Of a stretch of DNA of 64,000 bases, positions 1 through 7,787 are shown in pieces. The stretch is from assembly GCA_036502085.1 (NCBI GenBank), contig DASXZD010000126.1, positions 1 through 64,000 of the forward strand. Reading direction: 5' to 3'. This DNA is from PALSA-505 sp036502085. GTDB taxonomy: Bacteria > Actinomycetota > Actinomycetes > Streptosporangiales > Streptosporangiaceae. The stretch's first letter is position 1. Each line of letters begins with the position of its first letter. A model generated the notes under the pieces. The model was not told where the DNA came from, made no database searches, and saw nothing but the letters and a program-made list of their open reading frames with translations. Position numbers and translations under genes: made by a program.

Positions 1-98
1 GCCACGGCCGCGTGGGGTCCGGGGGCTCGGCCCCCGGGAAAGCACTGCGGGCCACGGCGAAGCCGGGCGAAGACCGGCGAGCAGCGTCGGCTGCCTCG
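1..98. other. Intergenic edge sequence with GC hairpin
   Basis: No gene is visible here. A 7-bp GC stem (19-25 pairing with 31-37) could be a terminator for a gene lying left of the window. Confidence 0.3.
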
Positions 99-170
99 TG
101 GGCGATACTGGGATCGAACCAGTGACCCCCTCGGTGTGAACGAGGTGCTCTCCCGCTGAGCCAATCGCCC
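99..170 (-). tRNA. tRNA-Val (anticodon CAC)
   Basis: Read on the minus strand the segment folds as a full cloverleaf. The 7-bp acceptor stem pairs 164-170 with 100-106, the anticodon stem CCTCG/CGAGG encloses loop TTCACAC, and there is a GGTTCGATCC T-loop and an A discriminator at 99. Anticodon CAC reads the valine codon GTG. CCA is not encoded. A second valine tRNA (GAC) lies 3 kb away. Confidence 0.95.
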
Positions 171-635
171 GGGCCGTCGCGCACCGTACCCGGGCGCGAG
201 GTCATCACAGACTAGCGCATCCCGGCGCGCCCCCGGACCGATGCGGCCCGGCGGGCCGACAAACAGCACGCCCAAAGAAAGCCACTTCAATGCGTGACAT
301 TGCAATTGCAGAATGTAATCAATTACTGGCCGAGGCCGTTGATTCGAGACCGTGACCAGACGGTTAGCCGAAGCACCTTTCCCAAGCGTTTGCCCAGGTC
401 AGCGCCCTGAACCCAGAGGACTTATCGGCATAACGGACTGGCACGTTTGCCCAGATCGCGTATTATTGCGCCCGGTTTGCGGGGTAGTGACCGACGTTAG
501 GAGTTCCCAGAAAAAAGGGAACCTCTCTGTAAAAGTTTTTAGCGTCGAGCGCGTCATAACTACGGGACGGCGACGTCAGATTCGCGAAAGCCCGGCACGC
601 AGGGCCGGGACCGCACGAGGTAAGGGTGTGGCCTG
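171..635. other. Long non-coding region upstream of ssgB
   Basis: About 465 bases that are much more AT-rich than the rest of the window, with no convincing gene. The open frame 352-636 has neither actinomycete codon bias nor protein-like composition. A short hairpin GTTCCC/GGGAAC (503-508 with 517-522) has an A-rich loop. This is the likely promoter and leader region of the sporulation gene at 636. I cannot assign -35/-10 boxes. Confidence 0.5.
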
Positions 636-1058
636 ATGAGGGATAGCGTCACCACCGTATCAGCCGAGCTTGGCCTCATGCTCGTTGTTCCGCAGCACGC
701 AACCGTCCCGCTCGTGGCCAGCCTGTTCTACTCGGGCGACGATCCGTACGCGGTCCGGATGGCCTTCCACGTGGGGACGGACGAGCCGGTCGAGTGGATC
801 TTCGCCAGGGACCTTCTGGCCGCCGGGATGACCGAGACTGCGGGCGAGGGAGACGTCCGGGTCTGGCCGTCCGACGACAACGGCCAGCCGGTGCTGAACA
901 TCGTGCTCTCCTCCCCGTTCGGCCAGGCGCACTTCGAAGCTCCGCAGAGCGCGATGCAGGAGTTCCTCGGCCGCACCTTCGAAGCGATCCCGGCCGGGCA
1001 CGAGGGCGAGTACTTCGACTTCGGGGGCGAGCTGGACAGCCTGCTCTGGCGGGCCTAG
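636..1058 (+). CDS. ssgB: SsgB-like sporulation/cell-division protein (SALP family)
   Basis: The 140-aa product matches the SsgA-like protein family over its full length. It shows the family signatures DPYAVRMAFH, VEWIFARDLLAAG and GDVRVWPS and ends in a FDFGGELDSLLW-type tail. In Streptomyces, SsgB localises SsgA/FtsZ to future septum sites during sporulation-specific division. The family is confined to morphologically complex actinomycetes, so it is a good indicator of a filamentous, spore-forming host. The ATG at 636 follows GAGGTAAGG at a slightly long spacing. It stands alone behind a long AT-rich leader, as expected for a developmentally controlled gene. Family assignment is firm; the exact paralogue (SsgB rather than another SALP) is inferred from overall similarity. 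Confidence 0.9.
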   Translation: MRDSVTTVSAELGLMLVVPQHATVPLVASLFYSGDDPYAVRMAFHVGTDEPVEWIFARDLLAAGMTETAGEGDVRVWPSDDNGQPVLNIVLSSPFGQAHFEAPQSAMQEFLGRTFEAIPAGHEGEYFDFGGELDSLLWRA

Positions 1059-1078
1059 CAGTACCGTGACCAGACGGG

Positions 1079-1897
1079 TCACGGATCGGGGGACTGCGCC
1101 GCGCGGGACGCGAAGACCTGCGCGGCCTTCCTCGTGACCGGCCCCGGCGCCTCCGGCAGCGCCGTGCCGTCGATCATCCTGATCGGCTGCACGTCCCTGG
1201 TCGTCGAGGTCAGGAACGCCTCGTCCGCCCGGGCCAGCGTTTCCGCGGAAACGTCCCGTTCGCTGCCGCCGAACCATTCGAGCACCAGTCCCCTGGTCAC
1301 CCCGGCCAGGCACCCCGCCGAAAGCGGCGGCGTGACCAGTTCGCCACCGGTGACCAGGAACACGTTGCTGCCCGTGCCCTCGCACAGGTTGCCGCGGGTG
1401 TTCGCGAAAATCGCCTCGGACGCGCCGCGCTGCACCGCGTAGTCGAGCGCGCGGACGTTCTCCGCGTACGAGGTGGTCTTGATCCCGGTGATTGCGCCGC
1501 GCTCGTTGCGCAGCCACGGCACCAGCAGCACGTCGCACTCCGGCGCCCGGTCCGCGAGTGCGCCGAGCGCGACCACCACGTTGAGCGGCGCGCCGCCGCG
1601 CTGCGACCCCAGCGGGGCCTGCCCCGCCGTCACCGTGATCCTGACCCTGGCCCGCTCCGGCCGCCCGGCCGCGTCGATGACCGCCAGCACCCCGGCCCTG
1701 ATCGCCTCGAGGTCCGGCGCGTGCAGGCCGAGCGCCGCCGCCGACCGCCCCAGCCGGGCCAGGTGCCTGCTCAGCGCGAACGGCGCCCCGCCGCTCACCT
1801 TCAGCGCCTCGAAGACCCCGTCGCCCGTGGTCAGGCCATGATCGAATACCGAAACCCGGGCGTCGGCCACCAGGTCACCGTTGATCCAGACTGTCAC
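1079..1897 (-). CDS. pabC: Aminodeoxychorismate lyase / class IV aminotransferase
   Basis: A 272-aa PLP enzyme of fold type IV. It has the N-terminal WINGDLV...VSVFDHGLTTGDGVFE segment, the Schiff-base lysine at about K140 (GIKTTSYAEN), the glutamate region NLCEGTGSNVF (about 170-180) and the SAGCLAGVTR cofactor loop. PabC releases pyruvate from aminodeoxychorismate to give p-aminobenzoate for folate. Branched-chain or D-amino-acid aminotransferase is the alternative within the family, but the length and VSVFDHG start favour PabC. The frame is open upstream to 2173, but that stretch lies inside the neighbouring regulator gene, so GTG 1897 (VTVWINGD) is chosen. No strong Shine-Dalgarno is visible. 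Confidence 0.82.
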   Translation of the reverse strand: MTVWINGDLVADARVSVFDHGLTTGDGVFEALKVSGGAPFALSRHLARLGRSAAALGLHAPDLEAIRAGVLAVIDAAGRPERARVRITVTAGQAPLGSQRGGAPLNVVVALGALADRAPECDVLLVPWLRNERGAITGIKTTSYAENVRALDYAVQRGASEAIFANTRGNLCEGTGSNVFLVTGGELVTPPLSAGCLAGVTRGLVLEWFGGSERDVSAETLARADEAFLTSTTRDVQPIRMIDGTALPEAPGPVTRKAAQVFASRAAQSPDP

Positions 1898-1946
1898 GTA
1901 AGCAAACGCTATCTCAGCGTGCGTTCGGGAGGAAAAGGGCTTGAAC

Positions 1947-2696
1947 TTAAGAGGCCGCCGCGTCACCAGCCCAGCCGAACGTCGCGGCCAGCCCCTCCTC
2001 GCCCGCCGGCGTAACGCGGACGCTGCGCAGCCGGGTGCCATGCTCGATCCAGCCGAGCTCGAATAGCCGGCCGGTGATCGCCGCGCCGAGCGCGCCGCCG
2101 AGGTGCGGACGGCGCTGAGTCCAGTCGAGGCAGGCCCACGCAAAGCGCCGGCGCGACGCCCGAATCGCATCAATATTTATTCCGAACGGTTCCAGGCGTG
2201 CCGTTCCGCGCCTGGTGACCACGTATCGCAGGGCGGCCAAGTCGCCGCTGCCCCGCTCGCCTTCCTCGGAGAGCAGCCCCTCGCGCAGCAGCAGGTCGAG
2301 CAGCGTCACGCCGGCCCGGCCCGCCAGGTGGTCGTAGCAGGTGCGGGCCTCGGCCAGCGCGGCCGCCTGCCGTGACTGCCGCAGGCTGCGCACGACAGGC
2401 CGCGGCGCGAGCTGGGACAGCGCCTCAATCGCCGCCGCGACCTGCGGGCCGGCCAGCCGGTAGTACCGATGCCGGCCCTGCCGCAGCACGGTCACCAGCC
2501 CGCCGTCCAGCAGCTTGGCCAGGTGCGCGCTGGCCGTCGGCGCGCTGACCGCCGCCAGCCGGGCCAACTCGCTGGCGGCCAGTGGCCGGCCGTCCAGCAG
2601 CGCGGTGAGCATCGCCGCCCGGGCGTGATCGGCCATCAGCGCGGCCACCGGCGCGATGTCAGCCTCGCCGGCTTCGGAAAGCGGGGTGACAGACAT
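1947..2696 (-). CDS. ArsR-type winged-helix transcriptional regulator
   Basis: The 249-aa protein opens with an ArsR/SmtB-like winged helix at about residues 15-85: recognition helix AAVSAPTASAHLAKLLDGGL and wing VTVLRQGRHRYYRL. A roughly 160-aa C-terminal region contains CYDHLAGRAGVTLLDLLL, seen in actinobacterial regulators of this class. No metal-binding CxC is visible in the DNA-binding helix, so metal sensing is not indicated. It is co-directional with pabC, 49 bp upstream of it, and could be cotranscribed. The ligand and targets are unknown. Confidence 0.85.
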   Translation of the reverse strand: MSVTPLSEAGEADIAPVAALMADHARAAMLTALLDGRPLAASELARLAAVSAPTASAHLAKLLDGGLVTVLRQGRHRYYRLAGPQVAAAIEALSQLAPRPVVRSLRQSRQAAALAEARTCYDHLAGRAGVTLLDLLLREGLLSEEGERGSGDLAALRYVVTRRGTARLEPFGINIDAIRASRRRFAWACLDWTQRRPHLGGALGAAITGRLFELGWIEHGTRLRSVRVTPAGEEGLAATFGWAGDAAAS

Positions 2697-2845
2697 GCCG
2701 TCACCCTAACCCCGCGACGTTTCGATGCCGGACGAAGCATGCGCCTCCCGCACGGAACCCGGCTCCCGGAGATGCGCGTGTGAGTTTGATCGGCGCTCAG
2801 GATCGGCTAAAGTTCTGAACGCACGCCGGCGCTGGCCGGCGGCAC

Positions 2846-2918
2846 GCGGACGTAGCGCAGCTGGTAGCGCATCACCTTGCCAAGGTGAGGGTCGCGGGTT
2901 CGAATCCCGTCGTCCGCT
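2846..2918 (+). tRNA. tRNA-Gly (anticodon GCC)
   Basis: The cloverleaf has acceptor stem GCGGACG/CGTCCGC, anticodon stem TCACC/GGTGA around TTGCCAA, T-loop GGTTCGAATCC and discriminator T. The GCC anticodon reads GGC/GGT. It is the first of three tandem tRNAs (Gly, Cys, Val), an arrangement common in actinobacteria. Confidence 0.95.
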
Positions 2919-3005
2919 CGGAGGCGCCGGATCTCGCCCCGTCAGGTGGCGGGTCAGCACGGCTCTTCGGCATCGCAGGTGCCCTGGGGTTCGCGGCACC
3001 TTCGC

Positions 3006-3077
3006 GGCGGAGTGGCCGAATGGCTTAGGCAAGGGCCTGCAAAGCCCTGTACACGGGTTCGATTCCCGTCTCCGCCT
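3006..3077 (+). tRNA. tRNA-Cys (anticodon GCA)
   Basis: Acceptor stem GGCGGAG/CTCCGCC, anticodon stem AGGGC/GCCCT around CTGCAAA, T-loop GGGTTCGATTCCC. The U discriminator at 3077 is the usual identity element of tRNA-Cys. It is the middle gene of the Gly-Cys-Val cluster. Confidence 0.95.
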
Positions 3078-3088
3078 CGCAGTTCCTA

Positions 3089-3160
3089 GGGCCGTTAGCT
3101 CAGCGGGAGAGTGCTTCCCTGACACGGAAGAAGTCACTGGTTCAAATCCAGTACGGCCCA
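3089..3160 (+). tRNA. tRNA-Val (anticodon GAC)
   Basis: Acceptor stem GGGCCGT/ACGGCCC, anticodon stem CTTCC/GGAAG around CTGACAC, T-loop GGTTCAAATCC and an A discriminator. It starts 11 bp after tRNA-Cys, so the three are probably one transcript. Confidence 0.95.
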
Positions 3161-3516
3161 CTCACCTCAGGATAAGTCTGTGCTGGTCAGCACCGGGTCG
3201 GTTCGTCATATATCCCAGGGGGCGACCCCTGGAACCCCCGGGGAGCACGGCCATCGCCTAGTCGAAGGTCTGCGCGGATACCCCTCTTTGATTGCTGGCC
3301 CGGTCAAACGCCCGCCGCCATTAAGGCTCGGTGAAACGATTTCCATGATCACGAAGAGTTTGTAGCGTTATCGCGCGTAAAAGTCTTCGTGATCATGAAG
3401 GAATTCACGTTCGGGTGGGTCCGGCGGTACAGGGCCGGACATGGATTTGCCCGGCGTCGGGATTGGCCGAGTTGGTCACGACTAGTTCGTGATCCAGCTC
3501 CTGCGGTCGCCGTTCA
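3161..3516. other. Intergenic region after tRNA cluster
   Basis: About 356 bases without a gene. They contain one copy of a 54-bp palindromic repeat (listed separately), and the rest is unremarkable. The base composition is lower in GC than the flanks and continues into the toxin-antitoxin pair, which suggests that the block from about 3.2 to 4.1 kb was acquired. Confidence 0.4.
3344..3397. repeat. Dispersed 54-bp palindromic repeat, family I, copy A
   Basis: Perfect 14-bp inverted arms, CATGATCACGAAGA at 3344-3357 and TCTTCGTGATCATG at 3384-3397, enclose a 26-bp centre. A gap-free relative of identical length lies at 25374-25427, with about 40 of 54 positions identical by eye. Both copies are intergenic, as expected for a REP- or MITE-like element. 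Confidence 0.75.
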
Positions 3517-3765
3517 TCAGATGAGACCAATATTGATGACGTACACGGCCGACATCTCGTCGTCTACCTCGTACAGGACCCGGATGTCGCCAGCGTGCAG
3601 TCGGAAGATGCTAGTGCTACCCCAGGCAACCGCTCCATCCGGATGCGGCTGGTCCGCCAGCGCCGCGATGGCTTGGCGCGTTCGCGTGAAGGCGTCTTTG
3701 TCCTCGCTGCGGATACGGGCCAGGCCACGAAGCGCCGTCTCGCGAAAGACGACGGTGAGGCTCAC
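3517..3765 (-). CDS. RelE/ParE-family toxin
   Basis: The 82-aa product has the RelE fold order: an N-terminal strand MSLTVVFRETALRGLARI, helix and linker ALADQPHPDGAVAWG, and C-terminal strands IFRLHAGDIRVLYEVDDE and VYVINIG. RelE-type toxins cleave mRNA in the ribosomal A site; ParE-type toxins poison gyrase. The conserved Arg in GDIRVLYEV is present, which favours RelE. It is the distal gene of a two-gene operon and overlaps the antitoxin stop by 4 bp (ATGA). A truncated relative of this toxin lies at 9958-10140. Confidence 0.88.
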   Translation of the reverse strand: MSLTVVFRETALRGLARIRSEDKDAFTRTRQAIAALADQPHPDGAVAWGSTSIFRLHAGDIRVLYEVDDEMSAVYVINIGLI

Positions 3766-4022
3766 GCGGTAGTCTCTGCATCGATCCGGTCTAGGGCAGC
3801 ATCTAGCTCGTCAAGGCTCACTCCGCCACGGCCAGCGGCCTTATCAGCGAAGTGCGCAGCCAATGCTGCGCGATCCTCAAGGTCCGCGAGGTCGTCGATG
3901 TTGATGAGGGCGACGACAGGCTTGCCGTGCTCGCTGATGGTGACGGGACAGTGGGTATGCCGGGCTTCGGCGACAAGTTCACCCAAGTGAGTCCGAGCCG
4001 CAGTCAACGTATAGACAGTCAT
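3762..4022 (-). CDS. Phd/YefM-type antitoxin
   Basis: 86 aa. The N-terminal MTVYTLTAARTHLGELVAEA...PVTISEHGKPVVALI is the DNA-binding Phd/YefM domain. The acidic, helical C-terminus (SLDELDAALDRIDAETTA) would wrap and neutralise the toxin. It is the first gene of the pair, and such antitoxins usually repress their own promoter together with the toxin. The preceding 40 bp are AT-rich with overlapping ACTTTGT/ACAAAGT-like motifs that could be the operator; I cannot prove this. Confidence 0.88.
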   Translation of the reverse strand: MTVYTLTAARTHLGELVAEARHTHCPVTISEHGKPVVALINIDDLADLEDRAALAAHFADKAAGRGGVSLDELDAALDRIDAETTA

Positions 4023-4183
4023 ACATCAAAGTTTACACTTTGTACTGAACGTCGGCCACCGATGCGGGCGGCGGACGTGATCGCAGCCGACGGCGCCGTA
4101 GCGGCCGAAGCCAGCACCGCGCTTGCCGCAGCACAGGCAGACACCGCCTGAACCAGCGGCAAGCACACCGCACTGCCCTGCGA

Positions 4184-4218
4184 GTGGCCCTGGAGAGCGC
4201 GAAACTCTCCAGGGCCAC
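4184..4218 (-). terminator. Hairpin downstream of secreted protein gene
   Basis: Perfect 14-bp stem (4184-4197 with 4205-4218) and 7-nt loop, lying 44 bp beyond the stop of the minus-strand gene ending at 4262. There is no U-tract, which is common for actinomycete terminators. Confidence 0.6.
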
Positions 4219-4261
4219 CCATCCTGCGCGATGCCCGGCGGTAATCCCCGCCAGGATTTCC

Positions 4262-6463
4262 TTACGGCACGACCGAGTTCATTGAGGTGCCCCAGTTCGC
4301 GAAACCATCCCTGGTTCCGCCGCAGGTCCCGAGCGTCAGGCTGAAATCAGCGCCCGTGCAGTTCGGGAATTGAATGTATTCGTTGGCGAAGTAGATGTTG
4401 CCTGACCCGGGCAGGAAGACCCCTTCGCTGTAGTCTCCCCAGCGCGGCCGCGTACGACCAGGGAAACCCCCGTACTCGGAGGCGCCGTCCTGCGGCGACT
4501 GACCCATGTCGGCAATGTTGATCACGGATCCCTGGAGACTGCCCGAACTGCTGGTCACCCGGCCGTAGGCGGTGCTGGGGAAGAAGCCTCCGTTGTCGGC
4601 CCCGGTAGGCCCGCCATTACCGGATAGCGTGAAGATCACGATGGCCCCGCCGTTCCCGCCATCCTGGTAGGGAAGGCCTTCCGCAGCCATCGCCGGCATT
4701 TCCAGGTCTTCATGCTGCGGTGAGACGTACGACTGGCTGGTGAGGGTGAACTTCCCGAAGCGGTCGAAACTCTTGGTGCCGACGACCCAGTAAACGACAC
4801 CCTGGTGCAGTTCGGGGGCTGCCTCCGACGAGTACGTCTGATTGACCTCCGTCGAGACGGCGCCCCAGAGCTGCCCCTGCGCCTGCGACGCCTGCGTGAC
4901 GCCGTCGCCGTTAGTGGCGATTCCGCCCTCGGGACAGCTAGCAGGCGGCGGGGAGCCGACACTCAGGCCGGCCGCTCCGCATTCGTCACCCAGGGGTATC
5001 GGCCCGGTCTTCTGCGGTGCCCTGGCACCCTCGCCCAGGTAGAACAGCACGTTGGAGAACAGCTGGCCACCAAAATGGATTTGGATGCAGGAGTTGCAGT
5101 TTCGGCTGTTCAGGCCGCGCAGGCCGGTCCAATCGAAAGCGGCGATCCGGTTGTCGCCCTGCCCGTAGAAATCGAGCGATTCGAGCATGAAGCCCGAGCC
5201 GCCGTGGCTGTTGTCGAACTGGGACGCGTCCGGCGCCTGCGCTGGAATAACCGAGAACCAGCAAGTGATGCCAGGCCTATGGAACATATTATCGGATGCG
5301 CACGTTCCGTCTGGCGTCGGCAGGAGACCCATGTTCTCGACGGCGACGTTGAAGTCGGGGTTCGCCTTGCCGTCAGGTTCAACGACTGGCTCACCCTGCT
5401 CGAGCGCGTTCTTGCTGAACGCGAATTGCTGCGCTCCGTTGACGCCGCCACCGCCTATACCAGGCGCGGACCCGTTGAGCGGGAACTCGTCGTAGAACAG
5501 GAGGAAGGCGTCTCGAGTGGTTGCGATCTTCGCGAAGTCATTGAGCAGGAAGGGCGCCCCCGGCTCCACCGGGTTGTAGTTGGCGTTGACGAAGTAGACG
5601 TGGTAGGGACCGAACGGACTCGAGCCCGCAGTCACCGCGACGGCCTCGTAGCAGGCATGGGCCACGCCCGCGAAGCAGCCTGCAAACGGACCGCCAGTCG
5701 ACTCGGGGCTGGCCGAGGCGATCTCGGTGAAGATCCAGTGCCCACCGTTGCTCGGATCGAAGACGCACGAGGGGTCTCCGCCGCTACTCCATCCTCTACC
5801 CGTAAGCCCCATGAGGGTGTCCAGCGAGATCGGCGCTGACAACCGGTTCAGCGCCTGGTCAAACACCAGGACCTCGCCGAGGTTGTTGGCCTCGACAACG
5901 TCCCCGTTGCCCGCGCACATGCCCTGGTCGGGCGGCTCGACGTCGCCCAGCGGGTTGGTGCTCAGTTCGCCGCTGTCGACCGCGTTAAGGCCCCTCACGC
6001 CGATGGCGCCGCCTGAAGATGAACTGATCGTGTCGCAGCCTGGCCCTAGCGGCTGACAGCTAACAGTCGGGGGCGTGGGCGCAGCCATCGGCATGCGAAC
6101 GGCACCACGCCGCGGGAGCACCGGTGACGGCATGATGTGCGGCCGGGGCTCCCGGGCAGACCTGGCGCGCGGGCGCACAGCGGCCGGGTGCCGGGACGAG
6201 GCAGACGCCGTGGACGGCGTGTCGAAGGGACCTGTGAGCAGGTTGCAGCCAGGGGAAGCGCACCCAGCCGCGGCTGGGCCGGCGAACGTCGGCCGGAACC
6301 TTCCCAGGCTTGACGTGGTGACGGCACTCGTTCGAGCGCTGACTGCGCCGGACACGTGAGCCGCCGCCGGTCCACCGGAGGCAGCGATAAGCGCGACGGG
6401 CATGGACAGCAGCGATAGCAGCACGACTTTTCTGTGCAGGAGATTCTTCTTCTTGATCGGCAT
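4262..6463 (-). CDS. Large secreted protein of unknown function
   Basis: 733 aa starting at ATG 6463 after GGAGGGCG; the frame is open further upstream but without a ribosome site. The N-terminus MPIKKKNLLHRK, a hydrophobic run and the AAAHVSG cleavage region form a Sec signal peptide. A Pro/Arg-rich linker leads to a roughly 560-aa extracellular domain rich in Gly, Asn, aromatics and cysteines (CSPGC, CNSCIQ, CAGNGD). Repeated GxxxxFTEI / FxLFYDEFP / GVVYWVVGTKSF-like strands suggest a beta-propeller. I recognise no catalytic motif. Similar proteins occur in soil actinomycetes next to sedolisin proteases, and an S53 protease lies 1.3 kb away. The gene has an unusually structured leader (listed separately). 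Confidence 0.75.
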   Translation of the reverse strand: MPIKKKNLLHRKVVLLSLLSMPVALIAASGGPAAAHVSGAVSARTSAVTTSSLGRFRPTFAGPAAAGCASPGCNLLTGPFDTPSTASASSRHPAAVRPRARSAREPRPHIMPSPVLPRRGAVRMPMAAPTPPTVSCQPLGPGCDTISSSSGGAIGVRGLNAVDSGELSTNPLGDVEPPDQGMCAGNGDVVEANNLGEVLVFDQALNRLSAPISLDTLMGLTGRGWSSGGDPSCVFDPSNGGHWIFTEIASASPESTGGPFAGCFAGVAHACYEAVAVTAGSSPFGPYHVYFVNANYNPVEPGAPFLLNDFAKIATTRDAFLLFYDEFPLNGSAPGIGGGGVNGAQQFAFSKNALEQGEPVVEPDGKANPDFNVAVENMGLLPTPDGTCASDNMFHRPGITCWFSVIPAQAPDASQFDNSHGGSGFMLESLDFYGQGDNRIAAFDWTGLRGLNSRNCNSCIQIHFGGQLFSNVLFYLGEGARAPQKTGPIPLGDECGAAGLSVGSPPPASCPEGGIATNGDGVTQASQAQGQLWGAVSTEVNQTYSSEAAPELHQGVVYWVVGTKSFDRFGKFTLTSQSYVSPQHEDLEMPAMAAEGLPYQDGGNGGAIVIFTLSGNGGPTGADNGGFFPSTAYGRVTSSSGSLQGSVINIADMGQSPQDGASEYGGFPGRTRPRWGDYSEGVFLPGSGNIYFANEYIQFPNCTGADFSLTLGTCGGTRDGFANWGTSMNSVVP

Positions 6464-6600
6464 TCGCCCTCCATTGGGGAGTTGCCTGCCCCCGGGGAAC
6501 CAGGCGCTGAGCCTGGGCTCTCCCGCACCCGAGGGCTGGTGCGGGCACCCCCCCATATGCCCGTAGCGGATGGCTATGCCGCTACTAGTGGCTTTTGTCA
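6464..6600 (-). promoter_or_regulatory. Structured 5' leader, possible cis-regulatory RNA
   Basis: In the transcript of the secreted-protein gene two perfect hairpins follow each other: 8 bp (6538-6545 with 6522-6529) and 6 bp (6511-6516 with 6500-6505). A GGGGGCA / TGCCCCC-type stretch follows and could pair near the ribosome site. The density of stems next to the Shine-Dalgarno suggests a regulatory leader. I could not match it to a known riboswitch consensus. Confidence 0.35.
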
Positions 6601-6963
6601 TCGTCCTGTCGGAGAAAGCGTCCGTCAAGCCCCCACGTCGGCGCTGGGGGTCGGTTTTGCGATTACGGTGGGACAACCCCCGGACTCCCCGGGGCGCCAC
6701 CGTTCAGACCGCAGCGGTTCCTGGTGGATCCCGGCGGCTTTGAGGACCTGGCCCGGGCGCTGACCACCGCCTATACCCCTACCACGCCGATGATGCGCTG
6801 CGCCGCCTGGCCTGGCTGCTGAACCAGAGGTGGCTGTTGCCTAGGTCGGCCTGGAGACAAATGAGCGGGAAGGATTTTGGCCGCTATGGCGACGAAAATC
6901 CTTCCCGCTCAATCAAGCACGGGCGCTCGCGACGGGTGAGGTCAGCCGGGCGGCCGACGAGTT
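6601..6963. other. Intergenic region with decayed coding sequence and a palindrome
   Basis: About 360 bases without an intact gene. 6720-6850 still reads protein-like on the plus strand (FLVDPGGFEDLARAL, then after a shift ADDALRRLAWLLNQRW), so it is probably a gene remnant whose family I cannot name. A repeat copy of family II follows at 6862-6911. Confidence 0.35.
6862..6911. repeat. Dispersed palindromic repeat, family II, copy A
   Basis: The arms 6862-6878 and 6895-6911 are perfectly complementary over 17 bp, with core AAGGATTTTGG and a GCGACGAAAATCCTT return arm. A related perfect hairpin with the same core (AAGGATTCTGGTCGCT) lies at 56532-56565. Position just past the end of the minus-strand VOC gene also allows a terminator role. 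Confidence 0.7.
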
Positions 6964-7677
6964 CTACCAGGTCAGGCAGAAGGGCTTGCCGACCGGGTCG
7001 GCGTAGACTCGCCAGTTGTCCCCGCCGCCGGGCAGCTTCGTCGCGCCGATGGCCAGCGCCGCCGCCTCCGCTGATTCCAAGTCGGCATTGTTGACGAGCA
7101 GGTCAAGGTGGACCTGCTGCGGCGCCGCCGGATCCGGCCACCGCGGCGGGCGGTAGTCCTCGATCTGCTGGAACATCACCGGCTGTTTGCCGTCCTCGCC
7201 GATCATCATCGCGCCTTCGCCCTCATATGTGATCGGCTTGCCCAGCAACTCTGAGTAGAACGTGGCGAGCGCCTTGGCGTCGGGGCAGTCGAGCATGAAG
7301 GACATCACCGTGGTGTTCGGATCGTCGGCCTTCAGACAGACGTCGAACGGGTGCCCGGCCGGATCGGCAAGGGTGTGCCAGCTCTCGTTGCGCCGCAGCA
7401 AGGTCGCGCCCAGCCCGACCGCTGTGTCGGCCGCCGCGTCGATATCCGGAACGCGCAGGTCAAGGTGGGCCTGCTGCGGTGCGGCCGGATCCGGCCAGCG
7501 CGGCGGCACGTAATCGCGGGCGGCCTGGAACGCGATGCGCCACCCGTCGTCGGTGGTCATCGTGATCCACTCTTCGTCTTCATACGCCTTCGTCCAGCCA
7601 GCGAGCCCGGCGTAGAAGGCGGAGAGCGCCGCGATGTCGGGCGCGTCCAGCACGTAGGTCTTCAGCTTCGCGATCAT
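6964..7677 (-). CDS. Two-domain VOC (glyoxalase/bleomycin-resistance fold) protein
   Basis: 237 aa built from two tandem VOC modules, residues about 1-120 and 121-237. Each contains a WPDPAAPQQ(A/V)HLDL strand, and the C-terminal strands end in DPAGHPFDVC and DPVGKPFCLTW. The repeated phrases show internal duplication. Actinobacterial relatives are annotated as glyoxalases or F420/antibiotic-resistance-like proteins, but the substrate is unknown. The start is placed at ATG 7677 (MIAKLKTYVLD) after GGATGGACGA, because the upstream 14 residues add no domain. The gene is monocistronic. Confidence 0.85.
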   Translation of the reverse strand: MIAKLKTYVLDAPDIAALSAFYAGLAGWTKAYEDEEWITMTTDDGWRIAFQAARDYVPPRWPDPAAPQQAHLDLRVPDIDAAADTAVGLGATLLRRNESWHTLADPAGHPFDVCLKADDPNTTVMSFMLDCPDAKALATFYSELLGKPITYEGEGAMMIGEDGKQPVMFQQIEDYRPPRWPDPAAPQQVHLDLLVNNADLESAEAAALAIGATKLPGGGDNWRVYADPVGKPFCLTW

Positions 7678-7728
7678 TCGTCCATCCTTACCCAGGGGTA
7701 CGACAGTCATTCGCCGCATCGCGGCCGG

Positions 7729-7763
7729 GCGCCATCACGGTGCGGTCGCACCGAGGATGGCGC
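7729..7763 (-). terminator. Hairpin terminator of first S53 protease gene
   Basis: Nested stem: GCGCCATC (7729-7736) pairs with GATGGCGC (7756-7763), and GGTGC/GCACC pairs inside. It sits 25 bp past the stop of the minus-strand protease gene. Confidence 0.6.
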
Positions 7764-7787
7764 GCGGTAGCGCTGGCGCCTGGCGGG

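Noticed and set aside
352..636. 94-codon open frame overlapping the ssgB start
   Set aside because: It lies in AT-rich DNA with no codon bias, no ribosome site and no protein-like composition; best read as leader DNA.
660..1538. 292-codon frame antisense to ssgB and pabC
   Set aside because: Arg/Gly-rich shadow typical of the antisense of high-GC genes; both sense genes have clear families.
2846..3160. tRNA cluster as an integration (att) site
   Set aside because: No integrase or duplicated tRNA 3' end is visible downstream. The nearby toxin-antitoxin pair alone does not show an integrated element.
6464..6600. c-di-AMP (ydaO-type), glycine or cobalamin riboswitch
   Set aside because: The conserved core sequences of these classes are not present; kept only as an unassigned structured leader.
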